The notes: a model not told the origin generated them from the letters alone. A stretch of DNA of 64,000 bases from Allobosea sp. (GCA_024231975.1 JAAEQB010000108.1:186001-250000), one strand, 5' to 3'; positions 26,251-35,314 are shown, counted from the stretch's first letter. Translations and numbers: made by a program.

Positions 26251-26763
26251 ATGACCGGCCTCACCCTGATCCGGCGACTCGACGACTGGTCGAGCCGCGT
26301 GGAGGATGCTGCCCTGGTGGTTCTCCACGCCGCCATCGCGACGCTGGTCTGCGCCGCCGTCGTCTTCCGCTATGTGCTGAGCGACCCGCTGACCTGGTCG
26401 GAGGAGCTCATCCTGCTGCTCTTCGCCTGGATGGTCTTCCTCGGCATCGCCAGCGCCTTCCATGCCCGCACGCACATCATCATCGACGTCATCGTGATGT
26501 TCGCGCCGCGCTGGCTCGCCCGCGCCTTCGGTTTCCTCGCCTTCCTGGCGACGGCGGTGGTGCTGGGCACGCTGACCTTTTTCTCCTGGCGCTATCTCCA
26601 GCGGGAGATGCCGAACATCACGCCGATGCTCGGCATCTCGGCCGGCTGGATGATCGCGCCGCTCTTCGTCGGCAGTGCGCTCTCGCTGCTGCACCTTCTG
26701 CGCAACCTGCTGGATGAGGGGCCCGCAGGGGCGCTCTGGTCCGACATCACGACGCGCGAGTAG
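26251..26763 (+). CDS. TRAP transporter small permease (DctQ family)
   Basis: Small membrane subunit of 170 residues with four hydrophobic helices. The DctQ motif is visible in SDPLTWSEELILLLFAWMVFLG, and the last helix ends near LRNLLDEG. It lies 9 bases after the binding-protein gene and 5 bases before the large permease gene. Confidence 0.9.
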   Translation: MTGLTLIRRLDDWSSRVEDAALVVLHAAIATLVCAAVVFRYVLSDPLTWSEELILLLFAWMVFLGIASAFHARTHIIIDVIVMFAPRWLARAFGFLAFLATAVVLGTLTFFSWRYLQREMPNITPMLGISAGWMIAPLFVGSALSLLHLLRNLLDEGPAGALWSDITTRE

Positions 26764-26768
26764 CGGCC

Positions 26769-28043
26769 ATGGTGACCTTGCTTCTCGGTGCCTTCGCGCT
26801 GCTCATCGTCGTCGGCACGCCGATCTGGATCGCCATGGCCGGCTCGGCCCTGCTGGTGATCTTCATGGAGGGCATCCCGCTGACCGTGGCGGCGCAGCGC
26901 ATCGTCGCCGGCGTGCAATCCTTCCCGCTGCTGGCGATCCCGCTCTTCACGCTCGCCGGCTCGCTCATGAACGCGTCCGGCATCTCCGAGCGGCTGTTCA
27001 GCTTCACCAAGGCGCTGGTCGGCCATATCCGCGGCGGCCCGGCCCATACCCTCGTCGTCGGCGAGGTCTTCCTCTCCGGCATCTCAGGCTCCTCGGTCGC
27101 CGACACCGCCGCGGCGGCCCGGGTCTTCGTGCCGCAGCTCGAGAAGATGGGCTATCCCCGCGCCTTCGGCGCGGCGCTATCTGCCGTCGCCGGCACGCTC
27201 GGGCCGATCATCCCGCCCTCGATCCTGATGGTGGTCTATGCCTGGCAGGCGAACATCTCGCTGGGCAGCCTGTTCGTCGCCGGCATCATTCCCGGCCTCG
27301 TCATGGCCGGCTGCATCATGGCGACGATCGCGATCCTGGCGCTGAAGCGTGACTTCCGCCCGGCTGGCGCCTTCTCGCTCGGCAATCTCTGGAAGGAGTT
27401 CAAATACGCCTCGCTGGCGCTGCTGATGCCGGTGCTGATCATCGTCGGCTTCCGCGCCGGGCTCTTCACCGCGACCGAGATCGCCGGCGTCGCCGCCGCC
27501 TATTCGCTGGTCGTCGGCATGCTGGTCTATCGTACGATCCGCCTCGCCGACCTGCCGGCGATCCTGGTCGGCACGGCGCGCGAGACGGCGGTCATCCTCG
27601 CCATCGTCGCGGCGGCCTCGCCCTTCAGCTGGATTCTCGCCGTCGACCAGGCGCCTCAGCTTGTCACCGACTTCATGAAGTCGATCTCGACCGACCCACT
27701 GGTCGTGCTGCTGATCCTGAACATCGCCCTGCTGATCGCCGGCATGTTCATGGAGACGATCGCCATCATGATCATCCTGGTGCCGATCCTGCTGCCGCTG
27801 CTGATGTCGCTGCAGATCGACCTCGTGCATTTCGGCATCGTGCTCCTGGTCAACCTCGTCATCGGCCAGGTCACGCCGCCGGTCGGGGTGCTCTGCTTCG
27901 TCGCCATGGCGATCACGAAAGTCCGGCTCGGGCCGCTCTTCCGCGAGCTCTGGCCCTTCCTGATCGCGCTGCTCGTGGCGCTCGCCATCATCACCTATGT
28001 GCCCGCGCTCAGCCTCTGGCTGCCGCATGTGGCCGGCTTCTGA
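26769..28043 (+). CDS. TRAP transporter large permease (DctM family)
   Basis: Main transport subunit of 424 residues with about twelve membrane helices. Family features include PLFTLAGSLMNASGISERLF, the ISGSSVADTAAAARV segment, and the conserved GTLGPIIPPSILMVVYA, which contributes to the Na+/substrate site; LVIGQVTPPVGVLCFV is the repeated motif in the second half. It is cotranscribed with the other TRAP genes. Its C-terminal codons lie 10 bases before the next gene. Confidence 0.93.
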   Translation: MVTLLLGAFALLIVVGTPIWIAMAGSALLVIFMEGIPLTVAAQRIVAGVQSFPLLAIPLFTLAGSLMNASGISERLFSFTKALVGHIRGGPAHTLVVGEVFLSGISGSSVADTAAAARVFVPQLEKMGYPRAFGAALSAVAGTLGPIIPPSILMVVYAWQANISLGSLFVAGIIPGLVMAGCIMATIAILALKRDFRPAGAFSLGNLWKEFKYASLALLMPVLIIVGFRAGLFTATEIAGVAAAYSLVVGMLVYRTIRLADLPAILVGTARETAVILAIVAAASPFSWILAVDQAPQLVTDFMKSISTDPLVVLLILNIALLIAGMFMETIAIMIILVPILLPLLMSLQIDLVHFGIVLLVNLVIGQVTPPVGVLCFVAMAITKVRLGPLFRELWPFLIALLVALAIITYVPALSLWLPHVAGF

Positions 28044-28053
28044 GGACATCCCC

Positions 28054-29235
28054 ATGACCAGGATCAGTGAAGTCGAGATCGTCGAGTTCTCGTTCAAGGC
28101 ACGGAATATCGGCCGCTCGGCCGAGAACGCCCGCGCCATCTACAATATCGGCTACAAGCCCAATTCCGAGCTGGAATTGACCAAGTTCGCCATCGTCATC
28201 CGCAGCGAGGACGGCGCCGAGGGGCAGTATGTCATGCACTGGGGCGGCACCCGCGCCACCATGGCGCAGACGCTCTCGCTCGCCCCCAACATCCTCGGTC
28301 GCAATCCCGATCACCGCGAGGAGATCTGGAACGACATGAAGCGGGAGCTGCGCCAGCATGACGGCATGGGCATCGGGCCGATCGACATCGCGCTCTGGGA
28401 CCTTGCGGGCAAACGCTTCGGCGCCTCGGTCTCGCAGCTGCTCGGCGGCTACCGGACGAAGCTCAAGACCTATGCCTCGACCTATCACGGCGACCGCAAT
28501 GGCGGGCTCGACAGCAAGGAGGCCTTCGTCGACTTCGCCGAGGCCTGCTACGATCTCGGCTACCGTGCCTTCAAGGTCCATGGCTGGCATGATGGCGATG
28601 CCCGCGAGGAGGCCGCCAACGTCCTGCATGTCGCCAAGGCGGTCGGCGACCGCATGACCCTGATGCTCGACCCCGCCAACGAGCTCCGGACCTTCGCCGA
28701 CGCGCTCTATGTCGGGCGCGCCTGCGACGAGGGCAATTATTTCTGGTACGAGGACCCGATGCGCGATTGCGGGGTCTCGGCCTTCGCCCACAAGAAGCTG
28801 CGCGAGATGCTGAAGACGCCGATCCTGCAGACCGAATATCTGCGCGGCTTCGAGCCCAAGGCGGATTTCCTGATCAATGGCGGCACCGACGCGCTGCGTT
28901 CCGACCCGGAATACGATCTCGGCATCACCGGCGCGATGAAGATCGCCCATCTCGCCGAGGCCTTCGGCGTCGATGTCGAGATCCATGCCTGCGGCCCGGC
29001 CCATCGCCACTGCATGGCTGCGACCCGCAACACCAATTTCTACGAACTGGCGCTGGTCGGGCCCGACTGTCCGAACGCGGTGCCACCGGTCTACGCCTGC
29101 GGCTACAGCGACCAGCTCGACGGCGTCGACAAGGACGGCTGCTTCCCGGTCCCGACCGGCCCCGGCCTCGGCGTCGCCTATGACTGGGACTATATCCGCG
29201 CCCATGAGACGGCGCGAGAGGTGTTCAGGCTGTAG
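28054..29235 (+). CDS. Enolase superfamily enzyme (mandelate racemase/muconate lactonizing family)
   Basis: The 393-residue protein has the N-terminal capping domain and the (beta/alpha)7beta barrel of the enolase superfamily. A KxH pair sits at the end of barrel strand 2 (FKVHGWHDGD), the metal ligands appear as Asp in LMLDPANE, Glu in WYEDP and Glu in LQTEYLRG, and a later His in VEIHACGP could be the second base. ATG 28054 is preceded by GAGGACATCCCC. Racemase, epimerase and dehydratase are all possible. Neighbours (TRAP importer, aconitase X) suggest a hydroxy acid or hydroxyproline-type substrate (inference). Confidence 0.88.
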   Translation: MTRISEVEIVEFSFKARNIGRSAENARAIYNIGYKPNSELELTKFAIVIRSEDGAEGQYVMHWGGTRATMAQTLSLAPNILGRNPDHREEIWNDMKRELRQHDGMGIGPIDIALWDLAGKRFGASVSQLLGGYRTKLKTYASTYHGDRNGGLDSKEAFVDFAEACYDLGYRAFKVHGWHDGDAREEAANVLHVAKAVGDRMTLMLDPANELRTFADALYVGRACDEGNYFWYEDPMRDCGVSAFAHKKLREMLKTPILQTEYLRGFEPKADFLINGGTDALRSDPEYDLGITGAMKIAHLAEAFGVDVEIHACGPAHRHCMAATRNTNFYELALVGPDCPNAVPPVYACGYSDQLDGVDKDGCFPVPTGPGLGVAYDWDYIRAHETAREVFRL

Positions 29236-29337
29236 GCTGCGCCGGGACGCAGTCTTTCGCGCCTGCCATTCGATGATATCACCTGCGCGGGAGGGTTTCG
29301 CGCTCCCCCGTTCTGCACTCGGTTTCATCGATCCGCC

Positions 29338-31044
29338 ATGAACTCTGCCCCGATACACGACCACGGCATCATCGTCGCACCGGGGGATGCCGCCGGGCCG
29401 ATCGTGGTCCTCGGCGAGCCCCTGAGCTTCTGGGGCGGCGTCGATCCGTCCTCGGGGAAGGTGATCGACGTGCACCATCCCGCGCATGGCGTTTCGCTCG
29501 CCGGCGCGATCGTGCTCATGCCGACCAGCCGCGGCTCCTGCTCCGGCTCGGGCGTGCTGCTGGAGCTTGCGCTCTCCGGCAAGAATCCCGCCGCTCTGGT
29601 CTTTTCCGGTCCCGAGGACACGCTGACGCTCGGGGCGATCGTCGCTTCGGAAATGTTCGGACGTCCTGTCCCGGTCATTCGTCTCGCGGACGAGGCCTTC
29701 GCCACCTTGTCCCGCGCGAAGGAGGCGACGATCACGCCGGACGGCATAGTGGCCGATGGCGGGCGCATTCGGATCGTTCTCACCACTCCGGCGCCTGAAG
29801 AGCTGGAGCTGACGCCTGCCGATCGTCGCATGCTCGACGGAGGCGACGGGATCGCGGCGCAACAGGCCATGCGCATCCTCGTCGCCATGGCGAGCCAGCA
29901 GGGCGCGCGGTCGCTCATCGACGTCACCCGGGCGCATGTCGACGGCTGCATCTATGCCGGCCCCGCCAATCTCGTCTTCGCCGAGGCGATGGAGGAGCTG
30001 GGCGCGCGCGTCCGTATCCCGACGACGATGAACGCGATCTCGGTCGATCATGCGAACTGGCGTCGCCAGGGTGTCGCGCCCGAATTCGGCGAGCCTGCGG
30101 CACGCCTCGCCGATACCTATGTCCGCATGGGCTGCCAGGCGAGCTTCACCTGTGCGCCCTATACGCTGCCGAGCCCGCCTGCTTTTGGCGAGCCGATCGG
30201 CTGGTCGGAATCGAATGCGGTGATCTTCGCCAATTCCGTGCTCGGCGCCCGCACCGCCAAGCATCCGGACTTCCTCGATTTCTGCATCGCCGTCACGGGC
30301 CGCGCTCCACTCGCCGGCGCCTTCCTCGGCGAGGGGCGGCGGGCAAGGCGAGCGGTCCGGGTGCAGTTGCCGGATGGAGCGGACTCTTCAGCCTGGCCGC
30401 TGATTGGCTATCTTACGGGCCTGGCCTCGCCCGACCGGATTCCGTTGATCAAGGGCCTGGCGAACACCCGGCCAACGCAGGACGATCTCAAGGCGCTCTG
30501 TGCCGCCTTCGGCACGACCTCGGCCGCGGCGATGCTGCATATCGAGGGGATCACGCCGGAAGCGGACAGCCTCGGCGGCAAGCCGGAGGACGAGGTCGTC
30601 GTCACGCGCGAGGATCTGATCGCCGGCTGGCGCAAGCTGAACGAGGGACCAGCCGGCGTCGATCTCGTCGCGATCGGCAGCCCGCACGCCTCGCTCGACG
30701 AGTGCCGGGTGTTCGCCGCGCGGCTCGATGGTCGTCCGGTCGCGGCGACCCTCTCGGTCATCATCACGGCGGGGCGGGATGCGATTGCGGCGGCGCAAGC
30801 CGACGGCACGCTGGTGAAGTTGCAAGGCAGCGGCGTCGAGCTCATCTCCGATCTCTGCTGGTGCTCGATCACCCGCCCGGTCTTTCCTGAGCAGGCCAAG
30901 GTCGTCCTGACCAACTCCGGAAAATACGCCCATTACGGGCCAGGACTCTCCGGCTGCGCCGTCAGGCTGGGAACGCTCGACGACTGCATCGAGGCCGCCC
31001 TGACGGGGACCGCTCCCGCGCGGCTCCCCGCCTGGCTCTGTTGA
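29338..31044 (+). CDS. Fused aconitase X (cis-3-hydroxy-L-proline dehydratase-like)
   Basis: A 568-residue fusion of the two aconitase X halves: an N-terminal small (DUF126-like) subunit (DAAGPIVVLGEPLSFWGGVDPSSG, PTSRGSCSGSGVLLEL) and a C-terminal large (DUF521) subunit from about residue 155 (TPADRRMLDGGDGIAAQQAM, followed by NLVFAEAMEELGARVRIPTT). Bacterial members characterised to date are cis-3-hydroxy-L-proline dehydratases with an Fe-S cluster. The gene closes the TRAP operon, 102 bases after the enolase-family gene. The likely role is the dehydration of an imported hydroxyproline-like substrate; the exact compound is unproven. Confidence 0.85.
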   Translation: MNSAPIHDHGIIVAPGDAAGPIVVLGEPLSFWGGVDPSSGKVIDVHHPAHGVSLAGAIVLMPTSRGSCSGSGVLLELALSGKNPAALVFSGPEDTLTLGAIVASEMFGRPVPVIRLADEAFATLSRAKEATITPDGIVADGGRIRIVLTTPAPEELELTPADRRMLDGGDGIAAQQAMRILVAMASQQGARSLIDVTRAHVDGCIYAGPANLVFAEAMEELGARVRIPTTMNAISVDHANWRRQGVAPEFGEPAARLADTYVRMGCQASFTCAPYTLPSPPAFGEPIGWSESNAVIFANSVLGARTAKHPDFLDFCIAVTGRAPLAGAFLGEGRRARRAVRVQLPDGADSSAWPLIGYLTGLASPDRIPLIKGLANTRPTQDDLKALCAAFGTTSAAAMLHIEGITPEADSLGGKPEDEVVVTREDLIAGWRKLNEGPAGVDLVAIGSPHASLDECRVFAARLDGRPVAATLSVIITAGRDAIAAAQADGTLVKLQGSGVELISDLCWCSITRPVFPEQAKVVLTNSGKYAHYGPGLSGCAVRLGTLDDCIEAALTGTAPARLPAWLC

Positions 31045-31095
31045 ACCTCAGGCGGGCTTGACCACGCGGCCCGGCCTTATAGGGTGGCGGCGATC

Positions 31096-31272
31096 GAGGT
31101 TCTCCGGATCGTATCCGGAGCTAAGAGGGAATTCGGTGAGGCGTATTCCGCCGAAGCTGAGGCTGCCCCCGCAACTGTAAGCGGCGAGCTCTCCGTCCAT
31201 CGTCCACTGGCGCCGACAGCGCCGGGAAGGCCGGGCGGAACCGGCATCGACCCGCGAGCCAGGAGACCTGCC
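31096..31272 (+). promoter_or_regulatory. Cobalamin (B12) riboswitch
   Basis: The leader contains all the conserved blocks of the B12 riboswitch in order: GGTTCTCCGG near the start, GAGGGAA, the core GGCTGCCCCCGCAACTG followed by TAAGCGGCGAG (31161-31187), CCACTGG, GGGAAGG, then GACCCGCGAGCCAGGAG and ACCTGCC (31249-31271). It precedes a BtuF-like binding protein, a permease, an ATPase and a methyltransferase, so it should shut the operon off when adenosylcobalamin is plentiful. A downstream inverted repeat at 31270-31302 may be the expression platform. Confidence 0.96.
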
Positions 31273-31467
31273 CCGGTCGTCGAAGACGTCTTTCGGACGG
31301 GGTGTTCCGGAGCTGTGTGTCGATGGCGGCCTTGCGGCCCTCCATCCATCCACGCCCCTGCGCAGCTCCCCGCCTGCCATCTCGGGGAGCGATGAGACCC
31401 ATGTTCGTGAACGCCGCCCGCGCTGTCGCGCAGAGCTTGACGGCTGCGCGCCGTCCCTTCTATCAGA

Positions 31468-31486
31468 AATGCAACATTGTTACATT
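31468..31486. promoter_or_regulatory. Zur-like palindrome before the B12-operon start codon
   Basis: AATGCAACA-T-TGTTACATT is a 19-base palindrome with one mismatch. Its AATG-N11-CATT frame equals that of the Zur box described in E. coli and other proteobacteria. It ends just before the AAAGG ribosome-binding site of the GTG start at 31500, an unusual place for an operator. Confidence 0.45.
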
Positions 31487-31499
31487 AAAGGCTTGTCCC

Positions 31500-32537
31500 G
31501 TGCCGGCTACGCGCTACATCACCCGCCTGCTGCAGGCGCCCGTCGTGGCGCTCCTCGGCACCCTAGTCGCGGGTGCCGCCCTGGCGGCGCCGACGCAATA
31601 TCCGCTGACCCTTGAGAATTGCCGGGAGAGCGTCACCTTCGCTGCACCGCCCAAGCGCGTCGTCGCGATCGGCCAGACGCAGACCGAGATCCTCTATGCG
31701 CTCGGCCTGGGCGACCGCGTCGTCGGCACCGCCGTCTGGTTCTCGCCGGTCGCCAAGCCCTATGAGGCGGTGAACGCCAAGGTGAAGCGCCTCGCCGACA
31801 ATGATCCCAGCTTCGAGGCGGTCCTCGCCCAGGAGCCCGACCTCGTCACCGCGATGTTCGAATGGCATGTCGGGCCGAACGGCATCGTCGGCAAGCGCGA
31901 CCAGTTCGCAAAGGTCAAGGTGCCGACCTATGTCTCGCCGACCGATTGCGTCGGCAAGGACAATTCCGGCGCCGGCGACGGCGTGCGCACCCAGATGTTC
32001 ACGATGGAGCTGGTCTATCGCAACATCCGCGAGTTCGGGCAGATCTTCGACGTCTCCGATCGCGCAGAGGCGCTTATCGCCGAACTCAAGGCGCGCGAGG
32101 ACAAGGCGGTCGCGGCCGTCGCCGGCCTCAAGGCCAGGGACGTGCCGGTCGTGGTCTGGTTCTCCAGCCGGGATATCAAGGGCGACGGTTTCATGGCCGG
32201 CAGGAACGGCGTGCCCGCCTACATCCTGTCGAAGCTCGGCGCCCGCAACATCATCACCACCAATGAGGAATGGCCGCTGGTCGGCTGGGAAAGCATCGCC
32301 GCCGCCAATCCGGCGGTGATCGTCACGGTGAAGATGGATCGCCGCCGCTTCCCGGCCGACGACATCGAGAAGAAGCTCGATTTCCTCAAGACCGACCCCG
32401 TCGCCAGCAAGCTCGATGCGATGAAGAACAATCGCGTCGTCATCCTGGATGTCGGCGCGACCCGCGCCGGGCTCGACACGGTCGACGGCATCGAGACGCT
32501 CGCCAAGGCGATCTCCGGCTTCGGCCTCTCTCCTTGA
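31500..32537 (+). CDS. ABC transporter substrate-binding protein (BtuF/FecB-like), GTG start
   Basis: Periplasmic binding protein of 345 residues in the FecB/BtuF family. From GTG 31500 there is a good signal peptide: RYITRLLQAPVVALLGTLVAG followed by a site after ALA. Upstream AAAGG sits 8 bases before. The frame stays open to 31302, and ATGs at 31392 and 31401 exist, but those starts would put 30 or more residues before the signal peptide. The Trp/Gly-rich clamshell has KRVVAIGQTQTEILYALGLG and a CVGKDNSGAGDG loop with one Cys. Riboswitch control points to corrinoid uptake. Confidence 0.87.
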   Translation: MPATRYITRLLQAPVVALLGTLVAGAALAAPTQYPLTLENCRESVTFAAPPKRVVAIGQTQTEILYALGLGDRVVGTAVWFSPVAKPYEAVNAKVKRLADNDPSFEAVLAQEPDLVTAMFEWHVGPNGIVGKRDQFAKVKVPTYVSPTDCVGKDNSGAGDGVRTQMFTMELVYRNIREFGQIFDVSDRAEALIAELKAREDKAVAAVAGLKARDVPVVVWFSSRDIKGDGFMAGRNGVPAYILSKLGARNIITTNEEWPLVGWESIAAANPAVIVTVKMDRRRFPADDIEKKLDFLKTDPVASKLDAMKNNRVVILDVGATRAGLDTVDGIETLAKAISGFGLSP

Positions 32538-33577
32538 GCCACGCTGCCCATGGTCCTAACTGGCCGGCGCGGATCGCCATCGCGCTGGCCTCGCTCGTCG
32601 CGCTCACCGTCTCAGTGGCGCTGGCGGTGACGATCGGCGAGATGCGCATCCCGTTCGCAACGGCGCTGCGCGCGCTCGGCAATGGGCTGTTCGATCTCAA
32701 TTTCCCGGTCAGCGCGATCCAGCAGGGCGTGATCTTCGACTATCGCCTGAGCCGGGCGCTGATGGCCGGCCTGTGTGGCGGGGCGCTGGCACTCTCCGGC
32801 GCGATCCTGCAGGCGCTGCTGCGCAATCCGTTGGCGGAGCCTTATGTCCTCGGTATCTCCGCCGGCGCCTCGACCGGTGCCGTCGCGGTGCTGATCCTCG
32901 GCATCGGCATCGGCGGCATGGCTCTCACGGTTTCGGCCGGGGCCTTCATCGGCTCCTGTGCTGCGCTTGCGGTCGTGGCGCTGCTGGCGACGGGGGCTGG
33001 CGGGGCGAGCGATCGTGTCATCCTCGCCGGCGTCGCGACCTCGCAGCTCTTCAACGCGGCGACGGCGACGATCGTCACGACCATGGCCAGCGCCGAGCAG
33101 GCGCGCGGTGTGATGTTCTGGCTGCTCGGAAATTTCGGCGGCGTGCGCTGGCCCGATCTCTGGATCGCGGCGCCGGTCGCCTTCATCGGCTTCGGCATCT
33201 GCATGCTGCACGCCAAGGCGCTCGATGCCTTTGCCTTCGGCGTCGATGCCGCCGCCTCGCTCGGGGTAGCGGTGACACGCGTGAAGGTCGTGCTCTTCGC
33301 CACCACCGCCGTGATGACCGCAGTGATGGTCTCGATCGTCGGCACCGTCGGCTTCGTCGGGCTGATCATTCCGCACGCCGCCCGCTTCCTGGTCGGCTCC
33401 GGCCATGCCCGTCTGCTGCCGGCCTGCCTCGTCGTCGGCGCGATCTTCATGATCCTCGCCGACATCCTGTCGCGCGTGCTGATCCCGCAGCAGATCCTGC
33501 CGATCGGCGTCGTCACGGCACTGTTCGGCGCACCGGTTTTCGCGCTCATCCTCTATCGCGCGAGGCGTCCGGTATGA
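32534..33577 (+). CDS. FecCD/BtuC-type ABC permease, TTG start
   Basis: Inner-membrane permease of 347 residues with about ten helices. FecCD motifs are RLSRALMAGLCGGALALSGAI, LLRNPLAEPYVLGISAGAS and VGFVGLIIPHAARFLVG. The start is TTG 32534 overlapping the binding-protein stop (TTGA), preceding SHAAHGPNWPARIAIAL, a plausible cytoplasmic tail. Its own stop overlaps the ATPase start as ATGA. The same coupling runs through the whole operon. Confidence 0.9.
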   Translation: MSHAAHGPNWPARIAIALASLVALTVSVALAVTIGEMRIPFATALRALGNGLFDLNFPVSAIQQGVIFDYRLSRALMAGLCGGALALSGAILQALLRNPLAEPYVLGISAGASTGAVAVLILGIGIGGMALTVSAGAFIGSCAALAVVALLATGAGGASDRVILAGVATSQLFNAATATIVTTMASAEQARGVMFWLLGNFGGVRWPDLWIAAPVAFIGFGICMLHAKALDAFAFGVDAAASLGVAVTRVKVVLFATTAVMTAVMVSIVGTVGFVGLIIPHAARFLVGSGHARLLPACLVVGAIFMILADILSRVLIPQQILPIGVVTALFGAPVFALILYRARRPV

Positions 33578-34353
33578 CGCTCGCGACGCGTGAGGTGCGC
33601 TGGGGCGCCGCCGGCAAGATGATCGTCGACGGGGTGACGCTGCAGGCGGCGCCCGGCCGGGTGCTCGGCCTGATCGGCCCGAACGGCTCGGGCAAGTCGA
33701 GCCTGCTGCGCCTGCTCTGCCGGCTGCGCAATGTCGCGAGCGGCGTCGTCACGCTCGACGAGCGCGACATCGCCGCCGTGCCGCGGCGCGAGCTCGCTCG
33801 CCGCCTCGCCTTCGTCGAGCAGCAGGCGACCACCGAGATCCAGCTTTCCGTCTGCGACGTGGTCCGGCTCGGCCGCACGCCGCATCGCGCGGCGCTCGCC
33901 TCTTGGAACGATGCCGACGAGGCCGCGGTCAATGAGGCACTCGCAAGGGTCGGCCTCACCGAACGACACGACCAGTTCTGGCACACGCTTTCGGGCGGCG
34001 AGCGCCAGCGCGTCCATATCGCCCGCGCACTGGCGCAGGAGCCGAGCGAGCTGATTCTGGACGAGCCGACCAACCATCTCGACATCCAGCACCAGCTCTC
34101 GATCCTGAGCCTGGTCCGCCGCCTCGGCATCACCTGCATCATGGCGCTGCACGATCTCAACCTCGCGGCGATGTTCTGCGACGAGATCGCCTTGCTGCAT
34201 GAGGGGCGGCTGCAGGCGGCGGGGACACCGGACGAGGTCCTAACCGCAGAGGCGATCCAGCGCATTTTTGGCGTGGCTGTCTCGATCCGCACGGGAGCGT
34301 CGGGGCGCCGGCACATCGAATATCTCATCGAGACGGAACGGAGGCAGCCATGA
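33574..34353 (+). CDS. ABC transporter ATP-binding protein (FecE/BtuD-like)
   Basis: ATPase of 259 residues. Walker A is GPNGSGKS (35-42), the signature is LSGGERQRVHIARAL, Walker B is LILDEPTNHLD, and the switch His is in ALHDLN. It pairs with the FecCD permease and is translationally coupled on both sides (ATGA at 33574 and 34350). The substrate is inferred from the upstream B12 riboswitch. Confidence 0.93.
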   Translation: MTLATREVRWGAAGKMIVDGVTLQAAPGRVLGLIGPNGSGKSSLLRLLCRLRNVASGVVTLDERDIAAVPRRELARRLAFVEQQATTEIQLSVCDVVRLGRTPHRAALASWNDADEAAVNEALARVGLTERHDQFWHTLSGGERQRVHIARALAQEPSELILDEPTNHLDIQHQLSILSLVRRLGITCIMALHDLNLAAMFCDEIALLHEGRLQAAGTPDEVLTAEAIQRIFGVAVSIRTGASGRRHIEYLIETERRQP

Positions 34354-35006
34354 AGCCGGCCGAGGCGCAAACCCAGGTTTCCGATTACTGGACCCGGCGC
34401 GCGCCGGCCTTCGATGGCGTCGCCTCCCATGTCGCGCAGGCTTCGCTCTGGCGTGACGTGCTCGCTGCCGCCTTCGAAGCGGAGGAGGTGAAGGACGTCG
34501 TCGACCTCGGCACGGGCACCGGTGCCTGTGCGCTGATCGCCGCCTCGCTGGGGCATCGCGTGCGCGCCTGCGATGGCTCCGCCGGGATGCTTATCGTTGC
34601 CCGGCGGGCTGCTGCGGCATCCGGCTTCGATGTCGCCTTCGAGCAGGCTCTGATCGAGGAGGCCTCTTTCGAGCCGAGCTCGGCCGATATCGTGACTCTG
34701 CGCAATGTTCTGTGGACGCTGCCCAACCCGGCCGCCGCGTTGCGCAAGGCCAATCTCGTCCTGCGCCCGGGCGGGTTCGTGCTGGTCTCGGACGGGCTCT
34801 GGTCGATCGCGCCGCAATACCGCTCGACCTATCCCGAGACGCTCGCCAGCAGCCTGCCGCGCCATGATGGGCTGACGGAAGGCGATGCCCGGGCGATGTT
34901 GAGCGAAGCCGGCTTCGGCCCGGCGCGGAGCTGGCAGCACCTGTTCCCGGCCTCGCCCTATCCTGGCGACGTGCCGATGTTCGTGCTGACGGCGAAGAAG
35001 GGCTGA
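34350..35006 (+). CDS. Class I SAM-dependent methyltransferase
   Basis: The 218 residues show the class I fold: motif I VVDLGTGTGACALIAASLG, an acidic motif II in VRACDGSAGML, SADIVTLRNVLWTL, and a LRPGGFVLVSDG post-motif III. It is the last gene of the riboswitch operon and overlaps the ATPase stop by 4 bases. Which molecule is methylated is unknown. Its tight coupling to a corrinoid-type importer suggests a corrinoid or metal-ligand-related substrate (inference). Confidence 0.88.
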   Translation: MKPAEAQTQVSDYWTRRAPAFDGVASHVAQASLWRDVLAAAFEAEEVKDVVDLGTGTGACALIAASLGHRVRACDGSAGMLIVARRAAAASGFDVAFEQALIEEASFEPSSADIVTLRNVLWTLPNPAAALRKANLVLRPGGFVLVSDGLWSIAPQYRSTYPETLASSLPRHDGLTEGDARAMLSEAGFGPARSWQHLFPASPYPGDVPMFVLTAKKG

Positions 35007-35249
35007 CGCTTCCGCCGAGGTGAACGGGGCCGGCGAAGGGTTCGGCTGCTCGCGATCGTCCATGTCCGGCATGTGAAGGCTGGTCGCGTTTCGTGCTGAC
35101 GAAGCGCGGTGCTGCTCGGCTTTCGCCGGGCGGCTCGTGGAGGGCTTTTTCCCCTTCCTCCGCTCATCATCCATCCAATCCGTTCCGTCCCATCGGCGCC
35201 CGCTTGAGCCAGACTCCGGCGCAAGCTGCGTCGCCCCGTCTTGGCATTG
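35007..35249. other. Non-coding interval before the prpD operators
   Basis: No coding frame with family features or recognisable RNA was found in this stretch between the methyltransferase gene and the paired GntR operators. Its GC content drops toward 35240, where the promoter of the prpD operon probably begins. Confidence 0.5.
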
Positions 35250-35259
35250 TTGTCGACAA
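35250..35259. promoter_or_regulatory. GntR operator 1 upstream of prpD
   Basis: TTGTCGACAA, a perfect palindrome of the TNGT-N2-ACNA type bound by FCD GntR regulators. Its centre lies 64 bases (about six helix turns) before the centre of operator 2. Confidence 0.6.
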
Positions 35260-35314
35260 TATTTGGAATTATGAGTCTAAAGCGCTTGTCATTGCGGCAT
35301 TGATCTGCAATTTA

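Noticed and set aside
28009..30264. 751-residue open frame on the minus strand
   Set aside because: It is antisense to the enolase-family and aconitase X genes, both of which have clear family motifs. High GC opens such frames; the peptide is His/Arg/Ala/Asp-rich with no domain.
31270..31302. Inverted repeat after the riboswitch as an intrinsic terminator
   Set aside because: The arms pair well but no U-run follows, so I call it only a possible expression platform.
31302..31499. N-terminal extension of the BtuF-like gene
   Set aside because: A good signal peptide and ribosome-binding site begin at GTG 31500; the extension would put about 60 residues ahead of it and overlap the leader RNA.
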